Assembly (NCBI RefSeq): GCF_014268655.2 | Contig: NZ_JABWQX020000001.1 | Span: forward strand, 62,001-126,000 | Direction: 5' to 3' | Origin: Pseudomonas marvdashtae | GTDB taxonomy: Bacteria; Pseudomonadota; Gammaproteobacteria; Pseudomonadales; Pseudomonadaceae | Length of the DNA stretch: 64,000 nt | Shown here: one piece after another, positions 26,392 to 35,093 of the stretch | How the letters are laid out: each line of letters opens with the position of its first letter | Position numbering within the stretch: position 1 is the first letter of the stretch | Notes under the pieces: model-generated | What the model was told of the DNA's origin: nothing | The model's input: the letters and a program-made list of their open reading frames with translations, nothing else | Database searches by the model: none | Made by a program: the position numbers and the translations under genes

Positions 26392-27024
26392 ATGTTGCTG
26401 GAAACGTGGCTGGCGTTCTTCGCCGCTTGTTGGGTTATCAGCCTTTCGCCGGGCGCGGGTGCGATTGCATCGATGTCCAGCGGCCTGCAATACGGCTTCT
26501 GGCGCGGATACTGGAACGCCCTGGGCTTGCAATTGGGCCTGGCGCTGCAAATCGTGATCGTCGCGGCGGGTGTTGGCGCGATCCTCACCGCGTCCGCCAC
26601 CGCGTTCTACGCGATCAAATGGTTTGGCGTTGCGTACTTGGTCTATCTGGGCGTCAAGCAGTGGCGGGCCATTCCCGCTGACCTCAGCGACGATGCGGCC
26701 GTGCGGCCCATCGGCAAGCCGCTGGCGCTGGTGTTCCGAGGCTTCCTGGTGAACATCAGCAACCCCAAGGCCTTGGTGTTCATGCTTGCGGTGCTGCCGC
26801 AGTTCATCGATCCCCACGTACCCTTGATCAAGCAATACCTGATCCTGGGCCTGACCATGATCTGCGTCGACCTCGTCGTCATGGCCGGGTACACCGGACT
26901 GGCGTCCAAGGTCCTGCGCCTGTTGCGCACGCCGAAACAGCAACGGCGGATGAACCGAACCTTTGCCGGACTGTTCATCGGCGCAGCGGGTCTGCTGGCG
27001 ACGATTCGCAAGGCTTCGGTGTAG
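26392..27024 (+). CDS. LysE/RhtB family amino-acid exporter
   Basis: A 210-residue inner-membrane protein with about six helices. Family signatures are WVISLSPGAGAIASMSSGLQYGFWRG near residue 14 and the GFLVNISNPKALVFMLAVLPQFIDP motif near residue 118. Members export basic or neutral amino acids such as homoserine and lysine; the substrate here is unknown. It stands alone, followed by a REP pair. Confidence 0.88.
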   Translation: MLLETWLAFFAACWVISLSPGAGAIASMSSGLQYGFWRGYWNALGLQLGLALQIVIVAAGVGAILTASATAFYAIKWFGVAYLVYLGVKQWRAIPADLSDDAAVRPIGKPLALVFRGFLVNISNPKALVFMLAVLPQFIDPHVPLIKQYLILGLTMICVDLVVMAGYTGLASKVLRLLRTPKQQRRMNRTFAGLFIGAAGLLATIRKASV

Positions 27025-27050
27025 ACCAACCAACTGTGGCGAGAGCGCCT

Positions 27051-27159
27051 TGTGGCGAGGGGATTTATCCCCGCTCGAGTGCGCAGCGCTCGCAAGATCT
27101 TGGGGCTGCGTCGCCCGAGGCGTCGGACCAGCCCAGCGGGAGCAAGCTCCCTCGCCACG
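27051..27159. repeat. REP pair (divergent copies)
   Basis: TGTGGCGAGGGGATTTATCCCCGCTCGAGTGCGCAGCGC followed, after a GC-rich middle, by the inverted copy GCCCAGCGGGAGCAAGCTCCCTCGCCAC. The right arm has the alternative core GAGCAAGCTC. It lies between convergent genes. Confidence 0.85.
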
Positions 27160-27184
27160 AAAAGCAGTTATCTGGCAATGCGAT

Positions 27185-27928
27185 TCAGCGCAGGATCACC
27201 GGAACGGTATCCCTCGGCAGGTTATTACGCTGCACCGGCTCGCCAGCCTGTTCATGGCTCGGGCCGCCGAGCTGCTCGCTCATCTGCCGCGCCACGTCCT
27301 CTCCCAGGGCCTTGGACACCTCACGTACCACCCGCGGACGATTGAGGCTTATACGCACGTCCCGATGGTTCAACAGCTTGGTATCCTGGCCTTCGCCCAT
27401 GGCGGTGAAAGCCGAGGTGATTTCAAAGGTCTTGGTATTGATCAAGCTGAAATCGGCCACCAGCGTCAGCGCAAGCACAGCCGAGTAACTGTCTGCAGTG
27501 CCGAGTTCGTTGATGTCACGGGTGAAGTCGATGTCCGACACGGTGCCGAACAGCACGTAGTCGGCGCCCTTGAAGTTACCCGCCTTGATTCGCTTGATCA
27601 CGTCGTAGACGTCGCCCTTGGACGATGCGGTATACGGCGTGCCTTGCACCAGCTGGAACATCCCGCTGCGCAGGATTTCACCCTTGATGTCACCGGTAAA
27701 CTTGCGCAGTTCACCTTGCTCGATGTAGCTGCTGGTGGCTTCCATCTCGTCGTAGCTCGACGAAGCGCTGGCGCTGTAGCCGTTCGCCTGGAAATTGCTC
27801 TGGGCCGAAACCGTATGGATGTATTCCTCCACGCGTTCCTGATACGCCAGGTCAGTCACCGCCACTTTTGGGGCCGCCTGCGCGCTGAATGCGCAAGCCA
27901 GGGCCATTATGCCGATCCATGTGCGCAT
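27185..27928 (-). CDS. Periplasmic LpoB/CsgG-like protein
   Basis: A 247-residue exported protein. The signal peptide MRTWIGIMALACAFSAQA has an AQA cut site and no lipobox. The mature part contains a CsgG/LpoB-type alpha/beta domain: KVAVTDLAYQ, then a helix with LRKFTGDIKGEILRSGMFQLVQG and the core strands GADYVLFGTVSDIDFTRD, VLALTLVADFSLINTKTFEITSAFTAMG. The first gene to its 5' side is an LpoB-like lipoprotein only three bases away, so both likely act together in the envelope. The function is not known. It is the last gene of the four-gene cluster. Confidence 0.78.
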   Translation of the reverse strand: MRTWIGIMALACAFSAQAAPKVAVTDLAYQERVEEYIHTVSAQSNFQANGYSASASSSYDEMEATSSYIEQGELRKFTGDIKGEILRSGMFQLVQGTPYTASSKGDVYDVIKRIKAGNFKGADYVLFGTVSDIDFTRDINELGTADSYSAVLALTLVADFSLINTKTFEITSAFTAMGEGQDTKLLNHRDVRISLNRPRVVREVSKALGEDVARQMSEQLGGPSHEQAGEPVQRNNLPRDTVPVILR

Positions 27929-27931
27929 GGG

Positions 27932-28519
27932 TTAGCGCTCCGTCGTCTTGCGGATTTCTTTCTCGTCCATCCATTCGGCCAGACCGCTTTCAACGTCGAT
28001 CAATTGCAGGCTGAATTTGTAGAAGACGTCCTTGTAGTCTTCGCTGCGCTTGACGATCGAGCTGATGGAACCCTCGATGCGATATTTGGCGGCGATCATG
28101 TTGCCGGTCTTGGCCACGGTGCTCTTCTTGTACAGGCCGCTCTGGTTTTGCAGCTTGAGCTGGTCGACCTGGCTGTCCATGGCGTTGTTGTCGCTGGCAA
28201 AGCGTGCGGCGCCGGTCTTCATCAGTTGGGTCTTGATGCTGGTGGTGATTTCGCGGGTATCGATGTACTCGCTGGTCTTGTTCTTCACGTCATAGACCTG
28301 GACCACCGGACGGCCCTGCAAGACGCCGGACTGGGCGAGGGAGCGGGTCATGGATTCGGCGATCATCTGCAGGTCGGTGGAGCCGAACTCGTTGGTGACG
28401 GTTTCCACGGCCTTGGTGTCGCCATAGCTGATGTTCTTGTTGCCCAGGACCGGTGAATTGTTGGCGCAGCCGCTAACGAGCAGGGCGACGAGGGCAAGGG
28501 ATGAAATGCGTACAAACAT
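27932..28519 (-). CDS. LpoB-like lipoprotein (penicillin-binding protein activator family)
   Basis: A 195-residue lipoprotein. The signal peptide MFVRISSLALVALLVSGC carries the lipobox with Cys18, followed by the LpoB-family pattern YGDTKAVETVTNEFGSTDLQMIAESMTRSLAQSG, RPVVQVYDVKNKTSEYIDTREITTSIKTQL and AKYRIEGSISSIVKRSEDYKDVFYKFSLQLIDVESGLAEW. E. coli LpoB activates PBP1b from the outer membrane; it has a long disordered linker after the Cys that is nearly absent here. P. aeruginosa uses the unrelated LpoP for PBP1b, so the partner of this protein is unclear. Confidence 0.82.
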   Translation of the reverse strand: MFVRISSLALVALLVSGCANNSPVLGNKNISYGDTKAVETVTNEFGSTDLQMIAESMTRSLAQSGVLQGRPVVQVYDVKNKTSEYIDTREITTSIKTQLMKTGAARFASDNNAMDSQVDQLKLQNQSGLYKKSTVAKTGNMIAAKYRIEGSISSIVKRSEDYKDVFYKFSLQLIDVESGLAEWMDEKEIRKTTER

Positions 28520-28569
28520 GTGGGGTGCTCTCAAATAACTGCAAAAAAGGTTTTTTTGTCCGGCAAGCC

Positions 28570-28938
28570 TTACGGGGTATTGATTTCCAAACGGAAATCC
28601 ACCGCCTTGGGTGTTGGCGCGATGGCCGGCAAGAAGCGCGTCTGTTCACCGTATAGCGTCAGGGTTTTCCAGCTTTCCTCTTCAGCGATCGGGAACCCTT
28701 CCGGCCCCAGCCAGGCAAAGCGGTAGTACAGGGTCTTGTTGTTGTAGCTGGTGTTGCTCAACTGCACGTTGACGGTCATGTAGCCGTTTTCCCGGGCGAC
28801 GCGCATGGCACCGACCACGATATTCTTGGTCTTGCCCATCGCCACGACCTTGCTGGCGGCGCTGCCGGGTTCCGGCGGTGGGGTGGCGCAACCGGCCAGC
28901 AAGGCCAGGACGCCGACGGCGATCAGTTTTAAACGCAT
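28570..28938 (-). CDS. YcfL family lipoprotein
   Basis: A 122-residue lipoprotein of the YcfL (DUF1425) family. The signal MRLKLIAVGVLALLAGC has Cys17 in the lipobox, then a Pro/Ser-rich linker and an immunoglobulin-like beta sandwich (MTVNVQLSNTSYNNKTLYYRFAWLGPEGFPI, KAVDFRLEINTP). In E. coli ycfL lies directly before lpoB, as here, but its function is unknown. It lies 50 bases before the LpoB-like gene. Confidence 0.85.
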   Translation of the reverse strand: MRLKLIAVGVLALLAGCATPPPEPGSAASKVVAMGKTKNIVVGAMRVARENGYMTVNVQLSNTSYNNKTLYYRFAWLGPEGFPIAEEESWKTLTLYGEQTRFLPAIAPTPKAVDFRLEINTP

Positions 28939-28956
28939 GTGAACAAGACTCCGTTC

Positions 28957-30351
28957 TTAAGGTTGCTTGAGAGCGATGGCGGTGGGGTTGGCGCTGGGGA
29001 TCACCTGGGCCGCGAGGCCGCCGGCGAAGACCTGGTTGCCCACCGCCCGCAGGCTGATGACTTGGTAACGCTGGTCGATCTTGACCTTGACCACCGAGCC
29101 GCCTACCGCACTGGGCAGGGTGACTTGGTGCTCGCCCTTCTTCAGGCGCAGGCGCACCACTTGGGTGTAATCCGGCAGGGTGCGCCAGGTCCGGGTGTCG
29201 GCGCCTTCGAGCACGGCCGAGGTGATGCCCACGGCCAGGCCGGCCAGGGGGTTGGTTTCGTTGATCTGTTTTTGCGCCACGCCACGGGTAATCGCCCGCA
29301 CGGAAGTGCGCAGGATGATCCCCGGCATGTCATCGCGCAGGGCCCGGCGCGACATGGCGGTGGTGCTGTTGAGCTGGGTCAGGTCCAGCTGGCGACCGTC
29401 GACGCCGATCTGGGTAAAGGTAGCGGTGGACGTGTCTGGCTTGATCAGCGGGAACGACAACGGCGTGATGACCAGATTTCCACTGATGGGCAAGGGCAGC
29501 GGGATGCGGATTGAATCCCGGGACGGCGCCAGGCCGCTCTGCACCACGATCAGAATATCGCTGTCGTCGTCCTTGGCGGCAGGCTTGTCGAGGTTGAGCA
29601 GCGCCTGCTCCAGCAGCGGTGTGTTGGGGCGCAGTTCGGCGGCTTTGCGATAACCCGGTGCGGCCAGGTCTTTTTCACCCAGGGCTTCGTAGACGAAGCC
29701 GGCCAGGTAATGGCTGAACGCGCTCTGATAACTGTTTTTCAGGCTCACCACTTCAGGGGCGTCCAGGCTCGCCACCGGATAACCTCGCAGGTCCTTGTAT
29801 TCGGTCTTGACCCCTTGCTTCTCGGCGTCCTCCTCGCGCTTGAGATATTCCTTGTCGCGCAAGTCGGCAATCACGGCTTCGCGCTCGTGGGTCTTCTTGA
29901 TCTGCGTCCGGGCGCCGTCGAAATCGTTCACGGCCAGCAAGTTCAAGGCCATCTGCGTGGTGAGCATGACTTTTTCATAGTCGTAGCCCTCGTAGCGCCG
30001 GACTTTGTCGTTGACCAGAAAACTGCCGAACTGCGCCAGGTACTTGGCGGTATCGAGCTTGACGGCGTCTTCCCACTGCCCGACTTGCTGGTCGGCGCTG
30101 CCCCAGGCGGTCTGGCTGCCAGAGAGGTCGCCCTTGGCGCGCAGCAGCTCACCCTTTTCGAAGAAATAGAGCAGGTCTTTGTCTTTGCTGGTGTTGTTTT
30201 TTTCCAGCAGGGTCAACGCCGCGTCGACGTTGCCAGAGGCAAGTTGCTGATTGGTCTGGGCCAGTTCGCTGTCGTAGTTGCGAAACGCCGAGCAGCCGGA
30301 CAGCAAGGTGATCGCGCCGAGGGCGACCGAGAAAAGGGCACGGGATGCCAT
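28957..30351 (-). CDS. COG3014 family lipoprotein
   Basis: A 464-residue lipoprotein (Cys20 in the lipobox of AITLLSGCSAF). The N-terminal half is helical with TPR-like repeats (LASGNVDAALTLLEKN, GELLRAKGDLSGSQTAW, YLAGFVYEALGEKDLAAPGYRKAAEL). The C-terminal half is mostly beta, containing QSGLAPSRDSIRIPLPLPISGNLVITPLSFPL. The family is known as COG3014, without a defined function. The ATG at 30351 has GGGAAGAAG at good spacing; a GTG two codons earlier is less well placed. It is the first gene of the four-gene envelope cluster. Confidence 0.85.
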   Translation of the reverse strand: MASRALFSVALGAITLLSGCSAFRNYDSELAQTNQQLASGNVDAALTLLEKNNTSKDKDLLYFFEKGELLRAKGDLSGSQTAWGSADQQVGQWEDAVKLDTAKYLAQFGSFLVNDKVRRYEGYDYEKVMLTTQMALNLLAVNDFDGARTQIKKTHEREAVIADLRDKEYLKREEDAEKQGVKTEYKDLRGYPVASLDAPEVVSLKNSYQSAFSHYLAGFVYEALGEKDLAAPGYRKAAELRPNTPLLEQALLNLDKPAAKDDDSDILIVVQSGLAPSRDSIRIPLPLPISGNLVITPLSFPLIKPDTSTATFTQIGVDGRQLDLTQLNSTTAMSRRALRDDMPGIILRTSVRAITRGVAQKQINETNPLAGLAVGITSAVLEGADTRTWRTLPDYTQVVRLRLKKGEHQVTLPSAVGGSVVKVKIDQRYQVISLRAVGNQVFAGGLAAQVIPSANPTAIALKQP

Positions 30352-30663
30352 GAACACTTCTTCCCTGAGTATCAGCCGGGTGTGCGGGTCGGGCTGGGGC
30401 GATCCACGGACAGGCGCTTGTGCGCCGTCGGTTCCTCAAATCCAGAGGAGCTGTTATGCCGTCTTCTAATAAGAAGGCGGCGCATTATAAGCAGTGGATT
30501 TGTTTGCGTAGTGGCTTTTTGATTTCTAAATGATGTTTTTGTGATGTCATCTTCAAAGCATGAAGATCCGATGAAAATGCTTGGGCAAAACACATCGGTG
30601 CTTGAGCCAAGCGCATTGGAAGTGAACAATGTGTTACTTCTTATTTCCGATCGAGAGTCATTC
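30352..30663. other. Divergent intergenic region, lipoprotein cluster / FTR1
   Basis: It contains a hairpin-forming palindrome (30458-30481, GCCGTCTTCT / AAGAAGGCGGC), then on the minus strand a perfect TATAAT (30489-30484) that could be the -10 of the lipoprotein cluster; no good -35 is visible. The right half (30490-30660) is AT-richer and should hold the FTR1 promoter. No clear Fur box was seen. Confidence 0.5.
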
Positions 30664-32562
30664 ATGACTGCCCCGTTTCGTTTTCTGGCCTGGTTGGCGT
30701 TGCCCTTGCTTGCGCTGTGCAGTGCCAACTTGCTGGCTGACCCTGTTGAAGGTGCGCCTCAGGCCCTGCATTTGTTGGATTACATCGGGGCGGATTACCC
30801 GGCGACTGTCGAGGCCGGAAAGGTCATCGACGAGGCTGAGTACCGTGAGCAACTTGAATTTACCGGGGCGTTGGAAGGGCTGGTCGGCGCACTGCCGGCC
30901 AAGCCGGAAAAGGCCGAGTTGAGTCAAGGCATCAATTCCTTGCGCAAGGCGATCACCGAGCGCCAGGACGGCGTTGACGTTTCCCACCTGGCGCGGCAGT
31001 TGGGCGCAAGGCTCGCCGTGGCGTATGAAGTCAGCCAGGCGCCGATCATCACCCCGGATCCGACCCGCGGTGCGCCGCTGTACGCCCAGCACTGCTCGGT
31101 CTGCCATGGTGACACCGGCGCTGGCGACGGCCCGGCGGGCGTCGGCCTGGAGCCGCCGCCCGCGAACCTGCGCGACGGTCAACGCCTGGATCGGCTGAGC
31201 CTCTATGCGATCTACAACACATTGGGCATGGGCGTCGAAGGCACCGACATGCCGGCCTTCGCCGACCAGTTCGATGACCGTCAGCGCTGGGACCTGGCGA
31301 CCTACATTGCCAGCTTCAGCGCCGACCCGGCTGCAGCCAAGGGCGAGCAGACCTTCAACCTTGCCGATCTGGCCCGCCAGACCCCGGCCGAAATCCTCGC
31401 CGCCCAGGGGCCTGCGGCAGCGGCGACATTCCGGGCCCAGCGGGCCCAGCCACCACAAGTGCAGCGCGGTCCGGCGCAGTTGCTCGACTATACCGCCGCG
31501 ACATTGGATAAAAGCATCGCGGCGTATCGTGCCGGTGATCATGACCAAGCCTACGACTTATCGGTAGCGGCGTATCTGGAAGGCTTCGAGCTGGTGGAAA
31601 GCTCCCTGGATAACGTCGACGCCAACGTGCGCAAGGACACCGAAAAGGCCTTGATGGCGTTCCGTCAGTCCTTGCAGGATGGCTTGCCAATCGAGCAGGC
31701 CGAACAGCGTCTGGACATGGCCAAGGCCAAGTTGAAGGAATCCGCGGGCCTGCTGGGTGGCGATGGCTTGAGCTGGTCGCTGAGCTACATCTCGGGCTTG
31801 CTGATCTTGTTGCGCGAAGGCCTGGAGGCGATTCTGGTACTGGCGGCTATCCTGGCGTTCCTGCGCAACACCGGGCAGCAATCGGCGGTTCGCAGCGTCA
31901 ACGTCGGTTGGGGCCTGGCACTGCTTGCCGGCCTGGCGACCTGGGGGCTGGCCGCGTATGTGATCGACGTCAGCGGCGCGCAGCGGGAGCTGCTTGAAGG
32001 TGCAACCGCGTTGTTCGCCAGTGTGATGGTGCTGTGGCTGGGCGTGTGGATGCACGACCGACGCCACGCGGCGGCCTGGCAGGATTACATCAAGAGCAGC
32101 CTGGTGGGCGGCGGTGGTCGTTTCGGTTTTGCGATCCTGGCGTTCTTCTCGGTCTATCGGGAGCTGTTCGAAGTGATCCTGTTTTACGAAACCCTATGGC
32201 TGCAGGCCGGTCCTGCCGGGCATGACGCCGTGCTGGCGGGCGGCGCGACGGCGCTGGTCCTGCTGGTAGGGTTGGCCTGGGTGATTTTGCGAGGTTCGGC
32301 GAAACTGCCGCTGGCGCTGTTCTTCAGCATCAACGCTGCACTGCTATGCGCGTTGTCGGTGGTGTTCGCCGGGCATGGGGTGAAGGCCTTGCAGGAAGCC
32401 GGGATCTTCGGCACGCACCCGGTGGCCTTTTTCGACTTCGATTGGCTGGGCATCCATGCCGATGCATATTCACTGGCGGCCCAGGCCGTGGCGATCACGG
32501 CCATCATTGTGTTGTACGGGCGTAGCTGGGTGGCGGAGAAGCGTCGAGTTCAGGTTTCCTGA
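30664..32562 (+). CDS. Cytochrome c - FTR1 family iron permease
   Basis: A 632-residue protein. After a signal peptide (MTAPFRFLAWLALPLLALCSANLLA), a periplasmic helical region encloses a c-type cytochrome domain (CSVCH haem motif near residue 146, distal Met in GTDMPAF near 194). A second helical region leads to an FTR1 permease domain of about seven helices with both REGLE motifs: LREGLEAILVLAAILAF near residue 385 and YRELFEVILFYETL near 499. It probably oxidises Fe(II) and imports Fe(III) across the inner membrane. The ATG at 30664 starts the signal peptide; the frame is open further upstream. Confidence 0.9.
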   Translation: MTAPFRFLAWLALPLLALCSANLLADPVEGAPQALHLLDYIGADYPATVEAGKVIDEAEYREQLEFTGALEGLVGALPAKPEKAELSQGINSLRKAITERQDGVDVSHLARQLGARLAVAYEVSQAPIITPDPTRGAPLYAQHCSVCHGDTGAGDGPAGVGLEPPPANLRDGQRLDRLSLYAIYNTLGMGVEGTDMPAFADQFDDRQRWDLATYIASFSADPAAAKGEQTFNLADLARQTPAEILAAQGPAAAATFRAQRAQPPQVQRGPAQLLDYTAATLDKSIAAYRAGDHDQAYDLSVAAYLEGFELVESSLDNVDANVRKDTEKALMAFRQSLQDGLPIEQAEQRLDMAKAKLKESAGLLGGDGLSWSLSYISGLLILLREGLEAILVLAAILAFLRNTGQQSAVRSVNVGWGLALLAGLATWGLAAYVIDVSGAQRELLEGATALFASVMVLWLGVWMHDRRHAAAWQDYIKSSLVGGGGRFGFAILAFFSVYRELFEVILFYETLWLQAGPAGHDAVLAGGATALVLLVGLAWVILRGSAKLPLALFFSINAALLCALSVVFAGHGVKALQEAGIFGTHPVAFFDFDWLGIHADAYSLAAQAVAITAIIVLYGRSWVAEKRRVQVS

Positions 32563-32586
32563 ACATCAACATGAGGAAACAACACA

Positions 32587-33042
32587 ATGCGTGTATGGAT
32601 CGACGCCGATGCCTGCCCGAAGGCGGCGAAGGAGCTGGTGGTCAAGTTCGCCTTGAAGCGCCAGTTCGAGGTGGTGCTGGTCGCCGGGCAACCGCAGACC
32701 AAGCCGGGCCTGGCGCTGGTGAAGCTGATCGTGGTGCCCAGTGGTCCTGACGCGGCGGATGACTATCTGGTGGAACATGCCGTGCCTGGCGAACTGGTGA
32801 TTTGCAGCGACGTGCCGCTGGCCGACCGTCTCGTGAAGAACGGCGTCGCTGCCCTGGATCCTCGCGGCAAGGAGTTCGACGCGCAGAACATGGGCGATCG
32901 ACTGGCGGTGCGCAACCTGTTCACCGATCTGCGTGAACAAGGCCATATGGGCGGCGGCCCGGCGGCTTACAGCGAACGGGACAAGCAGGGGTTTGCCAAT
33001 GCGCTGGACCGGATACTGACGCGTTTGGCCCGCTTGCCCTGA
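32587..33042 (+). CDS. yaiI: YaiI/YqxD family protein (DUF188)
   Basis: A 151-residue protein of the YaiI/YqxD family, a PIN-like nuclease fold. Family signatures are the start RVWIDADACPKAAKELVVKFA (Asp residues at the putative metal site), VICSDVPLADRLVKNG, and GPAAYSERDKQGFANALDRIL. No substrate is established. It begins 24 bases after the FTR1 gene and has AGGAA upstream, so it may share its transcript. Confidence 0.9.
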   Translation: MRVWIDADACPKAAKELVVKFALKRQFEVVLVAGQPQTKPGLALVKLIVVPSGPDAADDYLVEHAVPGELVICSDVPLADRLVKNGVAALDPRGKEFDAQNMGDRLAVRNLFTDLREQGHMGGGPAAYSERDKQGFANALDRILTRLARLP

Positions 33043-33066
33043 GTCTCCCCACCGGGTCGGATGGTG

Positions 33067-33735
33067 TCAGGCGTCGTTTTCGTGCGTCAGTTCCAACACC
33101 CGGTCCACCAGCTTGTTGATGCCTGAAGCAGCTTCGCTGATGTTCTGCGCCAACATGTAGGCGGGCGTGCTGACCAGTTTGCGCGCGGTGTCTTCAACGA
33201 TGTCGGTGACCAGGCATTCCTCGTGCGTTCCGCCCATCTTAGTCACGGCCGCGGCTGTGTCGGCATCCGTGCCGATGGTGCAGGTTACTCCCGGGCCATA
33301 GATCTTTGCCGCCAGGGCGGGTGAAATGCAGATCAGCCCCACCGGCTTCCCGGCCTCGGCAAAGGCCTCGGTCAGTGCCAGGACTTCTGGCTGGACGCTG
33401 CATCCAGCGCCTTCGACGGCGAAATTGGACAGGTTCTTTGCCGAGCCAAAGCCGCCGGGCACGATCAGCGCATCAAAATCCTCGACCCTGGCTTCGCGCA
33501 GGTCTTTCACGTTGCCCCGGGCGATACGCGCCGACTCCACCAAGACGTTGCGGCTCTCGGGCATCTCTTCGCCGGTCAGGTGATTGATCACATGCAGTTG
33601 GGCAATGTTGGGGGCGAAGCACTGGACCTGCGCGCCACGCTGGTCGAGGCGCAGCAGGGTAATCACGCTTTCGTGGATCTCGGCGCCGTCATACACGCCA
33701 CAGCCGGAAAGGATCACTGCTACTTTTTTGCTCAT
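33067..33735 (-). CDS. elbB: ElbB, DJ-1/PfpI-family glyoxalase
   Basis: A 222-residue protein of the DJ-1/PfpI class-I amidotransferase-like superfamily. The ElbB hallmark is KVAVILSGCGVYDGAEIHESV at the start. The nucleophile elbow region reads GKPVGLICISPALAAKI with Cys at the expected position, and ALIVPGGFGSAKNLSNFA precedes it. E. coli ElbB has weak glyoxalase activity and was linked to isoprenoid synthesis. Length is normal. Confidence 0.9.
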   Translation of the reverse strand: MSKKVAVILSGCGVYDGAEIHESVITLLRLDQRGAQVQCFAPNIAQLHVINHLTGEEMPESRNVLVESARIARGNVKDLREARVEDFDALIVPGGFGSAKNLSNFAVEGAGCSVQPEVLALTEAFAEAGKPVGLICISPALAAKIYGPGVTCTIGTDADTAAAVTKMGGTHEECLVTDIVEDTARKLVSTPAYMLAQNISEAASGINKLVDRVLELTHENDA

Positions 33736-33857
33736 GGGCTTTTCTCCAGATTCATGGCGTTAAATGTCCACTAATTTGTCACTCGTTGCCATAGGTGGAT
33801 CTGGCAGCTACACCTAATCTGCCACTCTCTCCTTGCTGTGCATGCCCGGGTCGCATC

Positions 33858-35093
33858 ATGAATTTCATCCTGTATGCCGTGCCGTTTTTCTTCGTGTTGA
33901 TCGCCGTCGAGTGGCTGGCCGACCGCTGGCGTGGCATGAGTCACTATCGCGTAGCGGATGCCATCAACAGCCTCAGCACCGGTGTGCTGTCGACTACCAC
34001 GGGCTTGCTGGCCAAAGGCCTGGGACTGGTGACCTACGCCTTTGCCTTGGAGCACCTGGCGATCCTTGAGTTGCCGCCCGATCAGGCCTGGGCCTGGGTT
34101 TTCGCCTTTGTGTTCTACGACTTTTGCTATTACTGGCTGCATCGCCTGGGCCACGAGCGCAACGTTCTCTGGGCGGCTCATTCGGTGCACCACCAGAGCG
34201 AGGACTACAACCTCTCCACCGCATTGCGCCAGACCAGCACCGGTTTTTTGCTGAGCTGGATTTTCTACCTGCCGCTGGCGGTGCTGGGCGTGCCGCTGAC
34301 GGTGTTCGTCAGCGTCGCCGCGCTGAACCTGCTGTACCAGTTCTGGGTTCACACCCAGCACATTCCCAAGCTCGGCTGGCTGGAGTGGTGCTTTGTCACG
34401 CCGTCCAATCATCGTGCCCACCATGCACAGAACCCTCTCTACATGGATCGCAACTACGGCGGTGTGTTCATTATTTGGGACCGTCTGTTCGGTACCTTTC
34501 AGGAAGAAGACGATCGCGAGCCGGTGATTTTTGGCGTGACCACGCCGCTGGCGAGCTGGAACCCTCTATGGGCAAACCTGCAGTTCTATGCGCAGTTATG
34601 GGCCGATGCCCGTCGCGCCGAACGCTGGTGGGACAAGCTGCGGATCTGGTTCATGCCCACCGGCTGGCGGCCAGCGGACGTGGCGGCCAGGTACCCGCTG
34701 AACAAGCCCGACCTGAGCCAGTTCCGCAAATTCGACGTGCCTTTGGACGGGCGTCAGCAGTGGTACGTAGCGCTGCAGTTTTGCGTCTATATTGCCCTGG
34801 GCAGTTACTTGATGAACCTGGAAAACAGCCTGCCGGCCAGCGCCCTGGTGCTGGGTTGGGGCGCGGTGGCGTTCGGTCTGTTCGTGTTGGGCGTGGCCCT
34901 GGAGAATCGCCCGTGGGCACTGAAGCTGGAGCTGCTGCGGTTGGCTTTGGCCCTGCCACTGGTGTGGCTGGCGCCGCTGGCCGGGTTATGGCCGGCCAGC
35001 CCGGTGGCTTGGGTCGGGCTGCTTAGCTATAGCCTGGTGAGTGGCATCGGGCTGTACTGCTGCCGCAGCCGGTTTACTCGATTGGCGTCGTAG
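33858..35093 (+). CDS. Sterol desaturase / fatty-acid hydroxylase family membrane protein
   Basis: A 411-residue integral membrane di-iron oxygenase. Eight-histidine motifs are visible: HRLGH near residue 94, HSVHHQSEDYN near 105, and HRAHHAQNP near 187, plus an additional His in WVHTQHIPKLGW. Membrane helices surround the first two clusters, and the C-terminal 100 residues add more hydrophobic segments. Members hydroxylate or desaturate lipids; the substrate is unknown. The start at 33858 gives the typical MNFILYAVPFFFVLIAVEW opening. Its 3' end overlaps the dedA end by 20 bases (convergent). Confidence 0.88.
   Translation: MNFILYAVPFFFVLIAVEWLADRWRGMSHYRVADAINSLSTGVLSTTTGLLAKGLGLVTYAFALEHLAILELPPDQAWAWVFAFVFYDFCYYWLHRLGHERNVLWAAHSVHHQSEDYNLSTALRQTSTGFLLSWIFYLPLAVLGVPLTVFVSVAALNLLYQFWVHTQHIPKLGWLEWCFVTPSNHRAHHAQNPLYMDRNYGGVFIIWDRLFGTFQEEDDREPVIFGVTTPLASWNPLWANLQFYAQLWADARRAERWWDKLRIWFMPTGWRPADVAARYPLNKPDLSQFRKFDVPLDGRQQWYVALQFCVYIALGSYLMNLENSLPASALVLGWGAVAFGLFVLGVALENRPWALKLELLRLALALPLVWLAPLAGLWPASPVAWVGLLSYSLVSGIGLYCCRSRFTRLAS

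Noticed and set aside
26963..28456. A 497-codon plus-strand frame across the lipoprotein genes
   Set aside because: It begins in the LysE gene, passes through a REP pair and covers two genes with clear signal peptides on the other strand.
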